The notes under the pieces were generated by a model that ran no database searches, was not told where the DNA came from, and saw nothing but the letters and a program-made list of their open reading frames with translations. A stretch of DNA of 64,000 nt. Origin: Gonocerus acuteangulatus. Taxonomy: Eukaryota; Arthropoda; Insecta; Hemiptera; Coreidae. The DNA is taken from positions 100,410,643 through 100,474,642 of the forward strand of contig OX328125.1 of the NCBI GenBank assembly GCA_946811695.1, written 5' to 3'. Shown in pieces: positions 23,313 to 32,896 of this stretch. The stretch's first letter is position 1. Each line of letters opens with the position of its first letter. A program made the translations under genes and the position numbers.

Positions 23313-23344
23313 TATATATATATATATATATTTATTTATATATA

Positions 23345-23509
23345 ACTTAAGTACGGATCGCACTTGTATAAGTTTTTAAAAAGGATAGTAGACAACGAGC
23401 AGGTGTGAAGAACACAAGGGCTAGACAGTAACTTTATTCCATCCTGCCGGGCGTTATATATCCGCCCGGCTGTTTGTTTACATTAAGCTGTCCTCTCTTC
23501 CCCCTGACA
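23345..23509 (-). repeat. 3' LTR of the Ty3 element
   Basis: In element sense it begins TGTCAGGGGG and ends GATCCGTACTTAAG(T). One copy fewer of TAAC than the 5' LTR. Confidence 0.9.
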
Positions 23510-23522
23510 GCCCCCTCCCAGT
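23510..23522 (-). other. Polypurine tract of the Ty3 element
   Basis: Minus strand reads CTGGGAGGGGGGC immediately before the 3' LTR, the expected plus-strand primer position. Confidence 0.75.
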
Positions 23523-23841
23523 TTCCGACAATCCCCGGAAACTCACATAAAAATAACAAAGAGGTAATAAAGTAAAAGAAAAAGGTACATATAGGAAATA
23601 CAATCTTACGATCTATGAACAATAAAATCTAGAATCTAATACAATAGAAAGAATATACTAACATAATAAAACTCAAAAGGAAAAGAAAATGAACTCGTAC
23701 TGAATAATAAGCCTACTGTTCAGCAAATGAAAGTAATACTCCCAAAAAAAGAAGTACAAAGCCGAAAGAGAAGGAGGAAAAGAAGAGAAAAAAAATTAGT
23801 AAGGATATCTTACATATAAACATTACTACAAAGACACTGTC

Positions 23842-26800
23842 TCAGTCTCTTGAGTCCTGGGTATGGCCAGCTGGTATCTTGAGCTGCTCGAGATGCGCGG
23901 TCTTGTATCGCTCCGGTTGATCCTGTGACCTCAACGTCACGATGTTCCTCTCCCGAAGCGCTACGACCATATACGGTCCTTCATATCTTGTAGGTTGTTT
24001 TCCCAGGTTCGTGGAGATTTTGCGGAAGACTACGTCACCGATTTGTAGCGGTCTCCTTGGATCTCTCAGTTGGGTGTTGTGACGTTGGACTCTGTTTTGT
24101 TTCTCTCTCCGGATGTTGTCTTGTGCTTTCTTCTGAACCCTCCTCTGGTTTGCTCGCAGGTGTCTTACTGCCGCAACGACTCCGTCACGTCCTGCTGAGT
24201 CTCGCACGTCTCTGCTTAATTTTAGGGTGCCAAACAGGACTTCGAATGGCGTAAACCCTGTGGAGGAGTGAACGGAAGAGTTGTATGCGACTATTGCTAT
24301 GTCCATTGCTTCTTCTCCCGATACGTTGCGATCTGCTTGTAAAATTCGTAAGTGTTCACTGATCGTGCCGTGCAGCCGTTCTATTCCCCCGTGGCTCTGC
24401 GGTCTGCCGGGGGTCGTGATATGTAGCTCAGTATTCCATCTTTGTAAGAGTTCCCGCACTGCCTCATTCTTGAATTCTCTCCCACCGTCCGTAACCAGCA
24501 TGTCTGGTGTTCCATAGACCTGGCTCCAACGTAAGAGACTGCGGACAACTTCTTGAGCTGATTTAGTCAGGACTGGTACAGCCATAGCTACTTTGCTGAA
24601 GATATCTACGAACGTCACCCAAAGCTGTGTTTGCCACGTGAAAACGTCTGCTTGTACTACCAGTAACGGACTCTGTGGAGTGAGGGTTTCCTCCTGCTGT
24701 GCCTGTGGTGGCCGTCTGTCGTATTTCGTTCGATTACAAATCTCACAAGCCGCGACCACCCGACGCACTGTTTCTGACATCTTCCGCCAATAATAGTGTC
24801 TCTTAAGGTTGGCCAGTGTCTCTTTGATTCCTCTATGGTTAGTTTTACCTTGATGTTGGGCTAACGTGAGGTCTTTCTGCAGCTGGGGGTCTGTTACAAC
24901 TTCTCCTAGGCGCGTACAGCGAATGAAGATTCGATCTAGTCCAATTCGCTCCCGAGTCCATAGTCGTGCGATTTTCTCCCAGATGGTTGCATTTCCGACG
25001 TACAGGAAGGTCGTTACTCCCGGCACCGAAGCGTCTTCCAGGAGGCGGCAGATGACGTCATCACTCGCTGTTATCGGGGCGCGCACTGTGCAGCGTAAAC
25101 TGGACTTCGTTTTTCTGCTGTATGTAATTTGGGGGGACCCAGTCGTCGTGGATTTCCATATAATGTGTCTCTTCTTCCCGACGATCACATCATCTGATTC
25201 GGCCATGGTTCGTCCTCGTTCATCAGCAGAAACCGTGTCCTCACTAACGACTGTGTCATCCAGTTCGGCGGCTCCTTCAGCAGCACCTGGTTCTTCTTCC
25301 GGGTTCCAATCCTGGAAAAATTGTCTGAGGGACTGTCGCTGTTGTTCTTCTGCTGTGGTGAGAGCATTTGTATATTGAAGGCGTGAGAGCCAATCAGCTA
25401 CCACATTGGTCTTCCCCGGAGTATATGTTACCTTAAAATTGTACTGGAGTAGCCGTTCTTTCCAGTGCTGGATTCTCGCTGACGTCTCCTTCAGTCCTGC
25501 GACCCACTGGAGCGGTTTGTGGTCGGTCTTCACGAGAAACGGGCGGCCATATACGTATGGTCGAAAATGATCTATCGCCCATACTATCCCCAGGAGTTCC
25601 CGTTCCAGGGCACTATATCTTTCTTCAGTTGGTGTGAGGCGGCGACTCGCGTACGCTACCGGACGCTCTCCTCCAGTCCACTGTTGACTAAGAACCGCTC
25701 CTAGAGCCTGGTTACTTGCATCGGTGGTTAGCACAAACTGTTTCTCAAAGTCAGTGAAAGCTAGTACCGGTTCGTGTTGTAGCATTTCGATACACTTCAT
25801 CACGGCTTCGGACATTTGCGGGGTTACTCGAATTCGCCTCCCCTTTTTCAGGAGATCATTCAGTTCCGCCACTTTCGCTGCCATGTCTGGGATGAACTTC
25901 CGATAATAATTCAACGCTCCTAACAGTCTCCGTACTCCTTTGACGTCTGTTGGGGGTTTCATTGTGGACAGTGACGCAACCTTCCCTGGGTCTGGTCTGA
26001 CTCCCTCCGCCGATATGACATGTCCTAAGAATGTGACACTTTTAAGACCGATACGAGTCTTTTCCGCCGATAGTTTCAATCCGAACTCACGAAGTCTGGA
26101 GAGAACTCTCCGCAGATGTTGTGCATGTTCTTCCGCTGACCTACTGAAGACTAGGAGGTCATCCATGTATCCCTGGCAGAAGGAAGTGCCCAGCCCGGTG
26201 AGAAACTCATCCATGAGTCTTTGAAATGTCGCTGGAGCATTCTTAAGGCCGAACGGCATTCTCGTAAACTGATAGTGGCCTCTTTCGAATGAGAACGCCG
26301 TTTTCTCCTCATCTCTGGGGTCCATCTTAATCTGGTGGTATCCGGCCTTTAAGTCGAGTGTACTGAAGATTTTAGCACCACTTAATCGGTCGAGTATGTC
26401 CTCCAGTCGCGGGAGTGGATACCTTTCGTCCACGGTGGCCTCGTTCAACTTGCGATAGTCCACTACAACTCTGTATTTGCCGGGAGCTCCAGCTTTGGAG
26501 ACTGCCCATAAAGGACTATTGTACGCTGAGGTACTCGGCACTATAATTCCTTGTCGGAGCAAGTTCTCAATTTCTTCTGCTATCGGCTCTTTAAGTTTTC
26601 GGGGGTAGCGTCTCTCCTTCACGTATACTGGGCGTTCGTCTTTCACTCGAATCTGGTGGAGTGTCCTCCCCGTTGCACTGAGCGGCTGTCCTTCCTCATG
26701 ATAGACATCACGAAAATCCTCGATTACCTCCTTCAAGACGTCCGAGCTCTCTCGCACTGCTCCAGCTATAGCACTCGCTCTCCGCGTTCTCATGCGGCAA

Positions 26801-27171
26801 GTGTACTCACGGTTTCCCACTCTAATCAGGCAGTTCTTCCCTCGTATGGTCACGTCTCCTCCGAATTTGGCTAATGCGTCACACCCTAATATTCCCTGGT
26901 ACTCAGAAGGCATACTATCAACAATATGAATAGTTAGTGTTTCTCGTTTGTTCCCCCATAGATCTGCCGGGAGCTGGATCTCGCCCACGACATCGCAATC
27001 ACCTCCTAACGTCAATAGTCGGCACTGGCAGGCTTTGATATTTTGCGCCTTCCACGCGTGGTCTCCCTTCTGCATTGCTCCCTTACTCAACAGCGTGCAC
27101 GTGCTACCAGTGTCAACTAGCCACTTCATCCCGGCCTCCTCGACTATCGGCAACCCATTTGTTCTCGTCAC
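23842..27171 (-). CDS. pol: Ty3/mdg4 pol polyprotein (protease, RT, RNase H, integrase)
   Basis: 1109 residues from the GTG-coded Val at 27171; the open frame extends 13 codons upstream to the TGA ending gag in the same frame. Protease active site LVDTGST (Asp 20). RT: YRVVVDYRKLNEAT, FSTLDLKAGYHQI, MPFGLKNAPATFQ, catalytic YMDD at 335-338, FLGHVIS. RNase H: LTTDASNQALGAVL (Asp 484), TDHKPLQW. Integrase: zinc finger with His 779 and Cys 809/812 (earlier His 773), then catalytic Asp 842, Asp 895 and Glu 931 (spacing 35 between the last two). C-terminus YEGPYMVVAL resembles the GPY/F module. No internal stop. There is no ATG near the start, so expression must depend on gag translation continuing. 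Confidence 0.96.
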   Translation of the reverse strand: MTRTNGLPIVEEAGMKWLVDTGSTCTLLSKGAMQKGDHAWKAQNIKACQCRLLTLGGDCDVVGEIQLPADLWGNKRETLTIHIVDSMPSEYQGILGCDALAKFGGDVTIRGKNCLIRVGNREYTCRMRTRRASAIAGAVRESSDVLKEVIEDFRDVYHEEGQPLSATGRTLHQIRVKDERPVYVKERRYPRKLKEPIAEEIENLLRQGIIVPSTSAYNSPLWAVSKAGAPGKYRVVVDYRKLNEATVDERYPLPRLEDILDRLSGAKIFSTLDLKAGYHQIKMDPRDEEKTAFSFERGHYQFTRMPFGLKNAPATFQRLMDEFLTGLGTSFCQGYMDDLLVFSRSAEEHAQHLRRVLSRLREFGLKLSAEKTRIGLKSVTFLGHVISAEGVRPDPGKVASLSTMKPPTDVKGVRRLLGALNYYRKFIPDMAAKVAELNDLLKKGRRIRVTPQMSEAVMKCIEMLQHEPVLAFTDFEKQFVLTTDASNQALGAVLSQQWTGGERPVAYASRRLTPTEERYSALERELLGIVWAIDHFRPYVYGRPFLVKTDHKPLQWVAGLKETSARIQHWKERLLQYNFKVTYTPGKTNVVADWLSRLQYTNALTTAEEQQRQSLRQFFQDWNPEEEPGAAEGAAELDDTVVSEDTVSADERGRTMAESDDVIVGKKRHIIWKSTTTGSPQITYSRKTKSSLRCTVRAPITASDDVICRLLEDASVPGVTTFLYVGNATIWEKIARLWTRERIGLDRIFIRCTRLGEVVTDPQLQKDLTLAQHQGKTNHRGIKETLANLKRHYYWRKMSETVRRVVAACEICNRTKYDRRPPQAQQEETLTPQSPLLVVQADVFTWQTQLWVTFVDIFSKVAMAVPVLTKSAQEVVRSLLRWSQVYGTPDMLVTDGGREFKNEAVRELLQRWNTELHITTPGRPQSHGGIERLHGTISEHLRILQADRNVSGEEAMDIAIVAYNSSVHSSTGFTPFEVLFGTLKLSRDVRDSAGRDGVVAAVRHLRANQRRVQKKAQDNIRREKQNRVQRHNTQLRDPRRPLQIGDVVFRKISTNLGKQPTRYEGPYMVVALRERNIVTLRSQDQPERYKTAHLEQLKIPAGHTQDSRD

Positions 27172-27210
27172 ACACTCTGGTTTAGGGTCGCCGCTCTGCT
27201 GACACTCATC

Positions 27211-28413
27211 TCAAATTTTGTGTTTCGCAACGTGGTTATTACGCAGCACCGCAGCGTAAGAGGCAAGTTGCCTTGGCTGTTTTCCTTCTATCTCTTGGTC
27301 CGTGTCACTGCTATCATCCGAGTCCAGAATACTAGGGGTGTCTCTTCGACTCACTCTTCCTCTATTTACTTTGTGGAAATTGACTTCCATAGATTCTCCT
27401 GCGTCTTTCCGGGGCCGTCTTATGTAAGGACAATGCCGTGCTACATGTCCTAACCCTTCGCATTCGAAGCATTTTATATGTGGACATTTCGCCGCTATGT
27501 GGCCCGGTCGTCCACACTCGAAACACTTCTTGTCCGTGGGCTGCTCTCTGCGTTTCGGTGCGCCTCTCCGGTTTTCCTCTCTTCTTACCCTTCCACGGTC
27601 CATCTTCCGCTCATAATCAGCGCTTCTTCTTGCTCCTTCAGGTTGTGTGACGTAGTTTCTGCGCGGCCGTTCTTTTACTCTGCTCCATGGTATCTCCTCT
27701 CGCACAGCGACATGTGAGTCCGCTTCTCTTTCTCCTTCGTCTACTAGGGCGTGAGCTGCGACGAGAAACTCTCCCTCGGGGGCTAATGCCTGTCCTGTTT
27801 CTCTGCCTAAGTGAGTTCGCAGTACCCTATTCAATACTAATTTCATTGCCTCGGATCCTGCTGTTTCGGGTAGTTCACTCAGCTTATCTGATATCTTGTT
27901 GTACCAAGCTATCATGGTTGTTGCAAAGCTTGCCTTCGATTGGTAAGGTCCCCTCTTTTCCTGCAACATCTTCACGAAATCTTCTTCCGGTGACCATCGC
28001 CCGCCTCCGTACGCTTTTTTCAACCTCGCCTTCACCGTGGCCCAGTCTGTCGCTGAGTCACTCTGGATCTGATTGAGGACCTGCCTTTTGGTCCTTCCTA
28101 TCAGGGCGGCACGAAGTGTGTCGGCGTCGTTAGGATCCAGCCAAGCTGCGGCCTCCTTACTCTTTATAAGGTCCCATATTTTATCACAATCTTTAATAAA
28201 ATGACCTAGCTCACCTACATCTCCAGAGAATCTCTCGATTTGGCTTATAGCCGTCCGCATATCCTGTGCGCATGTCGCCTTCAGTTTTAGCCATTCAATT
28301 GTCGCCACTGGAATGGTGCAGACGTTCACATTCACGTTTTGATCTCCTCCTTCGGCCATTCTCCTCTCGTTAAGGCGATCCGCGAGGGTTTCCTTAACTC
28401 TGGTTCGCACCAT
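27211..28413 (-). CDS. gag: Ty3/mdg4 gag with two zinc knuckles
   Basis: 400 residues from ATG 28413 to TGA 27211-27213. The first two thirds are the capsid-like region (for example WDLIKSKEAAAWLDPND and the helix-rich part to about residue 235). An Arg-rich linker precedes two CCHC knuckles: CFECGRPGHIAAKC and CFECEGLGHVARHC, which bind element RNA. It ends HVAKHKI before the stop, and pol continues in the same frame. The start lies 25 bases downstream of the primer site. Forms the particle in which reverse transcription occurs. Confidence 0.94.
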   Translation of the reverse strand: MVRTRVKETLADRLNERRMAEGGDQNVNVNVCTIPVATIEWLKLKATCAQDMRTAISQIERFSGDVGELGHFIKDCDKIWDLIKSKEAAAWLDPNDADTLRAALIGRTKRQVLNQIQSDSATDWATVKARLKKAYGGGRWSPEEDFVKMLQEKRGPYQSKASFATTMIAWYNKISDKLSELPETAGSEAMKLVLNRVLRTHLGRETGQALAPEGEFLVAAHALVDEGEREADSHVAVREEIPWSRVKERPRRNYVTQPEGARRSADYERKMDRGRVRREENRRGAPKRREQPTDKKCFECGRPGHIAAKCPHIKCFECEGLGHVARHCPYIRRPRKDAGESMEVNFHKVNRGRVSRRDTPSILDSDDSSDTDQEIEGKQPRQLASYAAVLRNNHVAKHKI

Positions 28414-28438
28414 ACACTAACACACACCCGATAACGCG

Positions 28439-28456
28439 TCCCGGGTTTCGGCACCA
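28439..28456 (-). other. Primer binding site complementary to tRNA-Phe(GAA)
   Basis: Minus strand TGGTGCCGAAACCCGGGA adjoins the 5' LTR and is complementary to the last 18 bases, CCA included, of eukaryotic tRNA-Phe as I recall its sequence; the match ends there. Confidence 0.8.
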
Positions 28457-28620
28457 CTTAAGTACGGATCGCACTTGTATAAGTTTTTAAAAAGGATAGT
28501 AGACAACGAGCAGGTGTGAAGAACACAAGGGCTAGACAGTAACTAACTTTATTCCATCCTGCCGGGCGTTATATATCCGCCCGGCTGTTTGTTTACATTA
28601 AGCTGTCCTCTCTTCCCCCT

Positions 28621-28624
<4 letters not shown>
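28456..28624 (-). repeat. 5' LTR of the Ty3 element
   Basis: Same sequence as 23345-23509 with an additional TAAC. Overlaps the first base of the primer site. Confidence 0.9.
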
Positions 28625-28679
<55 letters not shown>

Positions 28680-29478
28680 CTGTTCGCTCTCTAGATAGAA
28701 GACGAATGGTCCGATTTTGATGAAATTTGGTACAAAAATCCTTCGTCCAATTTGAAAGGTCAAGTTCGTTAACCAGCAAAATCCGCCTACTGGAAGATAG
28801 CGTTTGGGGCAAAATTCGCGCAAAAAAAATCGTAACGCTTACGTTTTTGAGTTCATAAGCTTGTAAGTACTCGTTTTATATGATTTCTGGGCTAGGAAAA
28901 CGAATGAAACCATTTTGAAGGCGATCGCTTTAACCGTTTTCGAGAAAATTGGAAAAATAGTTTTTGAATACCGTTTTTGGTTTGGGTACTTAGAATTACG
29001 GGATTCAGTTGAAACTTTATCTGCATGTTCTACTTTCATTAAAACTAATATGTTGAAAGTTTTGTTACGTTTGGAGTTAAGGAAGGGTTAGAATAAAATA
29101 TTTTATGAACAGACATGAAAAGTTTTGGGAAGTTCGTATACTTTCATTAATATCTCGAGCACGGTTGGGAAATCGTGGTAAGTGGATAGAAACTATTTGA
29201 AAGCTTACTAAATTCTCTACAAAAAAGATTCTAAAACTATTTTTGATTAGGTTATGTCAATCGGAGAAATAAGTGCTTAAAACTTCAAATACGTCTGTTT
29301 TGTTCTTATGAACGGGTTTTTGTCGTTCTTGTTGTAATTTTTGTCTCTTTCCCTTCGTTTTTTATTGCTTTTTATTTTTGTAATTTCTTATGTTGCGAAA
29401 ATTTTGTGTGTAAAACAGGATATGAAAAATGACGCCAATTTTCTGTTGCTAGAAATAATATAAATTTTGGGAACTTTC

Positions 29479-29484
<6 letters not shown>

Positions 29485-29522
<38 letters not shown>

Positions 29523-29687
29523 GGCGCATCGACAAATCTTGGCCATTAGCGCCGGGCCTCCAGGGTGCAACCAGGAATTCTCTCAGCGAGCCCTGAGATG
29601 AGAAAATTCCTGTCGCCGGTGGGGATCGACCCCACCATCTCCCGCTTATGAATCCAGCGCGCTAGTCACTAGACCACGGGAGACCCC
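29485..29687 (-). mobile_element. SINE with tRNA-Glu-like head, with target-site duplications
   Basis: On the minus strand the head GTCTCCCGTGGTCTAGTGAC... has a pol III A box, a B box (GGGATCGATCCCC) and an anticodon-loop-like GATTCAT (TTC, Glu). The tail is GGCGCTAATGGCCAAGATTT...GATGCGCCGT followed by poly-A (poly-T on +). A 12-bp duplication ACTTTCATTAAT at 29473-29484 and 29688-29699 marks LINE-driven insertion into family A. Acceptor-stem ends do not pair, so it is not a working tRNA. Confidence 0.88.
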
Positions 29688-30090
29688 ACTTTCATTAATA
29701 TCTCGAAAACTGTTGAGAATTTTGGTAAACGGAAGAATACCATTAGAAAGCTTATTAAATGCTCTACATAAAAGGTTCTAATGAAAGTTTTGATTAGGCG
29801 ATGTCAATCGGAGAAATAAGAGCTTAAAGCTTTAAAGTAATTGATTTCACTTATTCGAAGTGTTCTTTTTGTCTGTATTTTATTCCTTGTTATTTTTTAA
29901 TTGCTTATAGTTGGATAATGTATTCGAAAATAACAAAGGTTAAGTAAAATAACAAAAACAATTTATTGTTAGAAAAATAGAGTTCCAAGATTCCAAGACC
30001 TTGTAACTAGCGGGACGGTTTCTAGTGTTGCCGACCCTTCCAGGTAAGATTGTAAATCCTACCTTTCAAGACTGGTGGAACCAAAATATA

Positions 30091-30416
30091 ACTGTCAGGG
30101 TTCGGTCACTGCTACTTAATAAAACTACATTTTATCGTAAAAATGGTTTTATTGTGCCGACGTTTCGGCTTGAACTTCAAGCCTTCATCAGGGCTGTAAA
30201 TACAAGTAGGACATATTTAACACTAATATATGCACATATCTATGTTAATATACCTAACATATATATATATATATATATATACATATATAATATATATATA
30301 TTTATATATATGCATATACACATACACATATACACGCACACATATGTACATATATATGCCCACATACATACACATATGGGGTATGTATTATTAAGTAGCA
30401 GTGACCTAACCCGGAC
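30091..30416. mobile_element. Isolated Penelope terminal-repeat pair
   Basis: CTGTCAGGGTTCGGTCACTG at 30091 is inverted at the far end (30387-30416). No RT is left. Contains a hammerhead-like motif and TA/CA-rich filler (30258-30380). Confidence 0.65.
30156..30194 (-). ncRNA. Hammerhead ribozyme-like motif with canonical core
   Basis: Minus strand: GCC-CTGATGA-A-GGCTTGA-agt-TCAAGCC-GAAACGTC-GGC. It carries the exact CUGAUGA and GAAA boxes, a 7-bp stem II, minimal ACGT stem III, and GCC/GGC stem I with cleavage expected after GUC. Confidence 0.7.
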
Positions 30417-31267
30417 AATCCCTACCTTGCATCATCAACGGTCAACGATCTCCTCTCAACAAAATAATAACTGCTTCTATTTTAATCTTTCGAAATTAGA
30501 CTAGGGATAAGAACGGAACCGCGCTAAGATGAGGCAGTTCCTGCGAGTCGGACTTTCTTTACTGCAGAAAGCCGACAGTGCAGTCGAAGGGTGTAACCTA
30601 CCGTTAGGTCTTACAAACACGCGTTCCTCTATTAAAATTGGCCTCACGACTAAAGTTGCAGTTTGTAGCAGCCAGTTTTTTAATATGTTATATTTAAGAC
30701 TATACACTATCAGTTCCTTGTCGAAAGAAGACCGAGACTCGCAGAGAAATTTTTAAAACTCTATTATAAAATCGATTTTAGATAAAAAATGTAAATCTTT
30801 TTATGTTTACTTGTCGCCAGATTTAAATATTTCCTACATTAAATGAGCAATAATTGTGCATAACCTTATATTCTACATACCTCCAGAAAGTGGTTCCATT
30901 TTGCCGAATTCCAATTGAATAAGTTTATCCAGTTTCACAGCACTTCAAAACAGGCAAGAATTTCTCGACTCGTCTTCTTGTTTCGTACGTACCGAAGAAA
31001 GGCTGACTTTCCACTGATGTCAAGGCTGCCCTAAAGCAGGTATCTACCTGTCTGGGCTGGAATTTTGTTCTAGGACTATCCCTAAACAAGATCTGAACGT
31101 ATAGAGACGAAAATATAAAACTCGAAAATTTGATTTTTGGCCACGGAATCGGGATTCTGTCCCACTGTGAGTCGGTGCCTTCTAGCAGGTACTCAGGCCT
31201 AGCAGAATCGCAAGTTAGTACGTGAATCTGACAATATCAGCTGCTGCTACACGTGATGCAAACACTT

Positions 31268-31323
31268 TTTTGTTTTGGGACAAAGTTACACCCTAGGGCC
31301 AAAGTAACCCACTTTTGCGGTAC
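31268..31323. mobile_element. Right end of the TA-target DNA transposon begun at 12951
   Basis: Reads TTGGGACAAAGTTACACCC, then GGCCAAAGTAACCCACTTTT and GCGG followed by TA, the inverted counterpart of 12951-12972 (19 of about 20 terminal positions by eye). Confidence 0.65.
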
Positions 31324-31439
31324 TTTTTTAACATTTCTTCCTTCTGAATAGGATTTTTCTTCCCTAAAACAACGTTAATGCTGAATATTTACGTTTTATC
31401 CGTAAAACTGAAGGAGAGCGTCCTCAGCACCGATTATTT

Positions 31440-31745
31440 TTCAATTTTTGCACTATAACGTATTTTGATGCTCTAAACACGAATCCGTTAAAAACAAAAC
31501 TTGCTCTCAACTAGGAAAGAAGTTATTAAGCACTAAAGTTCACTGTTATGGAGGTTATAAAAATTGGTGTAAACAGCGTACTAATAAACATGCATATTAA
31601 GAAGAATGTCTTGGAAGACTTTTGAGCAAACCTGCTATGCGTTTCCGCTCTCTACGCTCGCTCACGAAGATATCAAAACTCTAGTCAATCCAAATCGCTG
31701 TTATGGATAGAATTCCAATGATATGGAGGTTATAAATAGGTTATC
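31440..31745. mobile_element. MITE fragment related to 56255-56875
   Basis: Shares AAGCACTAAAGTTCACTGTT, TGCTATGCGTTTCCGCTC and AGTCAATCCAAATCGCT with the inverted-repeat element at 56255-56875. Lies just upstream of odorant receptor exon 4. Confidence 0.6.
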
Positions 31746-31923
31746 AACATTTCAAAAGAGAGTATCCCTTCGCTGCTTCATTTTTCGAGCAATATTGAAA
31801 ACGTCAACCAAGGTTGCAACTTTTATACCCAAACTGCCTGAAAACTTTAAGTCAAGTTACATATTACATTTGCAGTACTACGCACACAAATTACTGTATT
31901 TGAAGAACTCTCCATTTTTTCAG

Positions 31924-32082
31924 CATAATGAAACATCCTTTGCATTGTATTCTACACCATGGCCTGATTGCAACGAAAGGTTCAAAACAATGCTAAAAGT
32001 AATGGCAACTTTCTTAACTCATCCTCTTGTTCTGAGATCAACAGGACTTAGCTGCATAGCTTGCCATGAAACCTTTGCAGAT
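31924..32082 (+). CDS. Odorant receptor, exon 4 (conserved C-terminal region)
   Basis: Acceptor ccattttttcag ends at 31923 and a GTAAGT donor follows 32082, bounding 53 codons in phase 0. It encodes ETSFALYSTPWPDCNERF and, after a hydrophobic stretch, GLSCIACHETFAD. The pattern (Ser..Tyr.TPW..C..RFK, then ..C...ETFA) is the final conserved block of insect odorant receptors. Its phase and its starting point in the protein fit directly onto exon 3, so I join them as one gene across a 19.3 kb intron. Alternatively it is the orphan 3' end of a neighbouring receptor. Confidence 0.87.
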
Positions 32083-32261
32083 GTAAGTATTTTAATTTGA
32101 TTCAAATGCACTCTTCAGGATCATGGATCAAAAATAATTTGGTAGCTAATATTTTTTTATTTAATTTTTTTTTTCATCCATCAATTCAATTTGCATTTAT
32201 GTTAGTCTATCATAGAGATTTATAAATAATACCTAATAATAAATTCCTATCATTCTGGCAG

Positions 32262-32339
32262 ATCATTCAACGTATCGTTCGGATCATGTCTGTCTTCCTT
32301 CCTTCCTCAGCTTGCTGGTGTTCCAAGGTGGCATCCTAA
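32262..32339 (+). CDS. Odorant receptor, possible last exon
   Basis: Acceptor cattctggcag followed in phase 0 by IIQRIVRIMSVFLPS and ten further residues to a TAA. A short last exon is normal for the family, but the residues after LPS coincide with the beginning of a LINE fragment, so the native C-terminus may have been lost or replaced. Confidence 0.35.
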   Translation: MIQRIVRIMSVFLPSSACWCSKVAS

Positions 32340-32690
32340 GTCCTATCTTATTCCTCCTGTACTCTGCTAACATGCCCATCCACCATTCCACTATCCTCTT
32401 TACTTTTGCTGACGATACAGCCATCCTCTCGTCCAATTCGGATCCTATACTAGCTTCCAAACACCTTCAATCCATCTCCAACTGCTTGAACCATGGTTCA
32501 TAAAATGGCGGATTAAAGTTAACACTGAAAAATCCTCCCACATTACATTCACTATTCGACGATCCAAATGCCCTTTCGTCAATCTTTACCAAAGTTAAAT
32601 CTGTGAAAAAACCTTCCTAGAAAATTACCTACCTAGGACTTACCCTTGACAAACGACTTACCTGGAGCCAACACATACAAAATAAAAGAC
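32310..32690 (+). pseudogene. Jockey-like reverse transcriptase fragment
   Basis: Encodes GGILSPILFLLYSANMP and the catalytic block TFADDTAILSSNSD, then in shifted frames a segment YLGLTLDKRLTWSQHIQNK. These are the palm and thumb motifs of Jockey-group LINEs. Several frameshifts and stops; both ends missing. Confidence 0.8.
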
Positions 32691-32896
32691 AGGAAACAAA
32701 CATTATAAAGTAAAATGTAAACATTACAAATGTAAATATCTGTGTAAATTCCTAGCTAATAGGTTTTGGCCACTGGGCTTTTTTTCCCTACCGATACATC
32801 ATGACTCTTTCATTAACAAAAGAATTATAAAAAATACGTTATAGTATTGTATACTTTTCAAATAAAGATATATATAAGTAGAAAAAATATATATAT

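Larger units (their letters stand above)
23345..28624 (-). mobile_element. Ty3/mdg4 LTR retrotransposon, near full length
   Basis: Short LTRs (165 and 169 bp), tRNA-Phe primer site, gag, pol and polypurine tract in canonical order on the minus strand; 5.28 kb. No env frame exists between pol and the 3' LTR. The two LTRs look identical except for a 4-bp tandem (TAAC) indel, so insertion is recent. It entered the (TA)n tract of family A copy 3, which prevents recognition of the target-site duplication. Confidence 0.93.
28625..30562 (-). mobile_element. Helentron-like family A, copy 3, 5' part
   Basis: Resumes with (TA)n (28625-28676) and TTTGTCTGTTCGCTC, then the conserved body, and ends near 30510-30562 with the 5' terminus (complement of AGTTCCTGCGAGTCGGACTT). 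Contains a SINE (29485-29687) and a Penelope terminal repeat (30091-30416). Confidence 0.75.

Noticed and set aside
23510..23841. env gene between pol and the 3' LTR
   Set aside because: Only about 330 bases without a usable frame, so no envelope protein; this is a gag-pol element.
24866..28076. Several plus-strand frames of 60-170 residues opposite gag/pol
   Set aside because: Antisense of the clearly coding gag and pol frames; no domain of their own.
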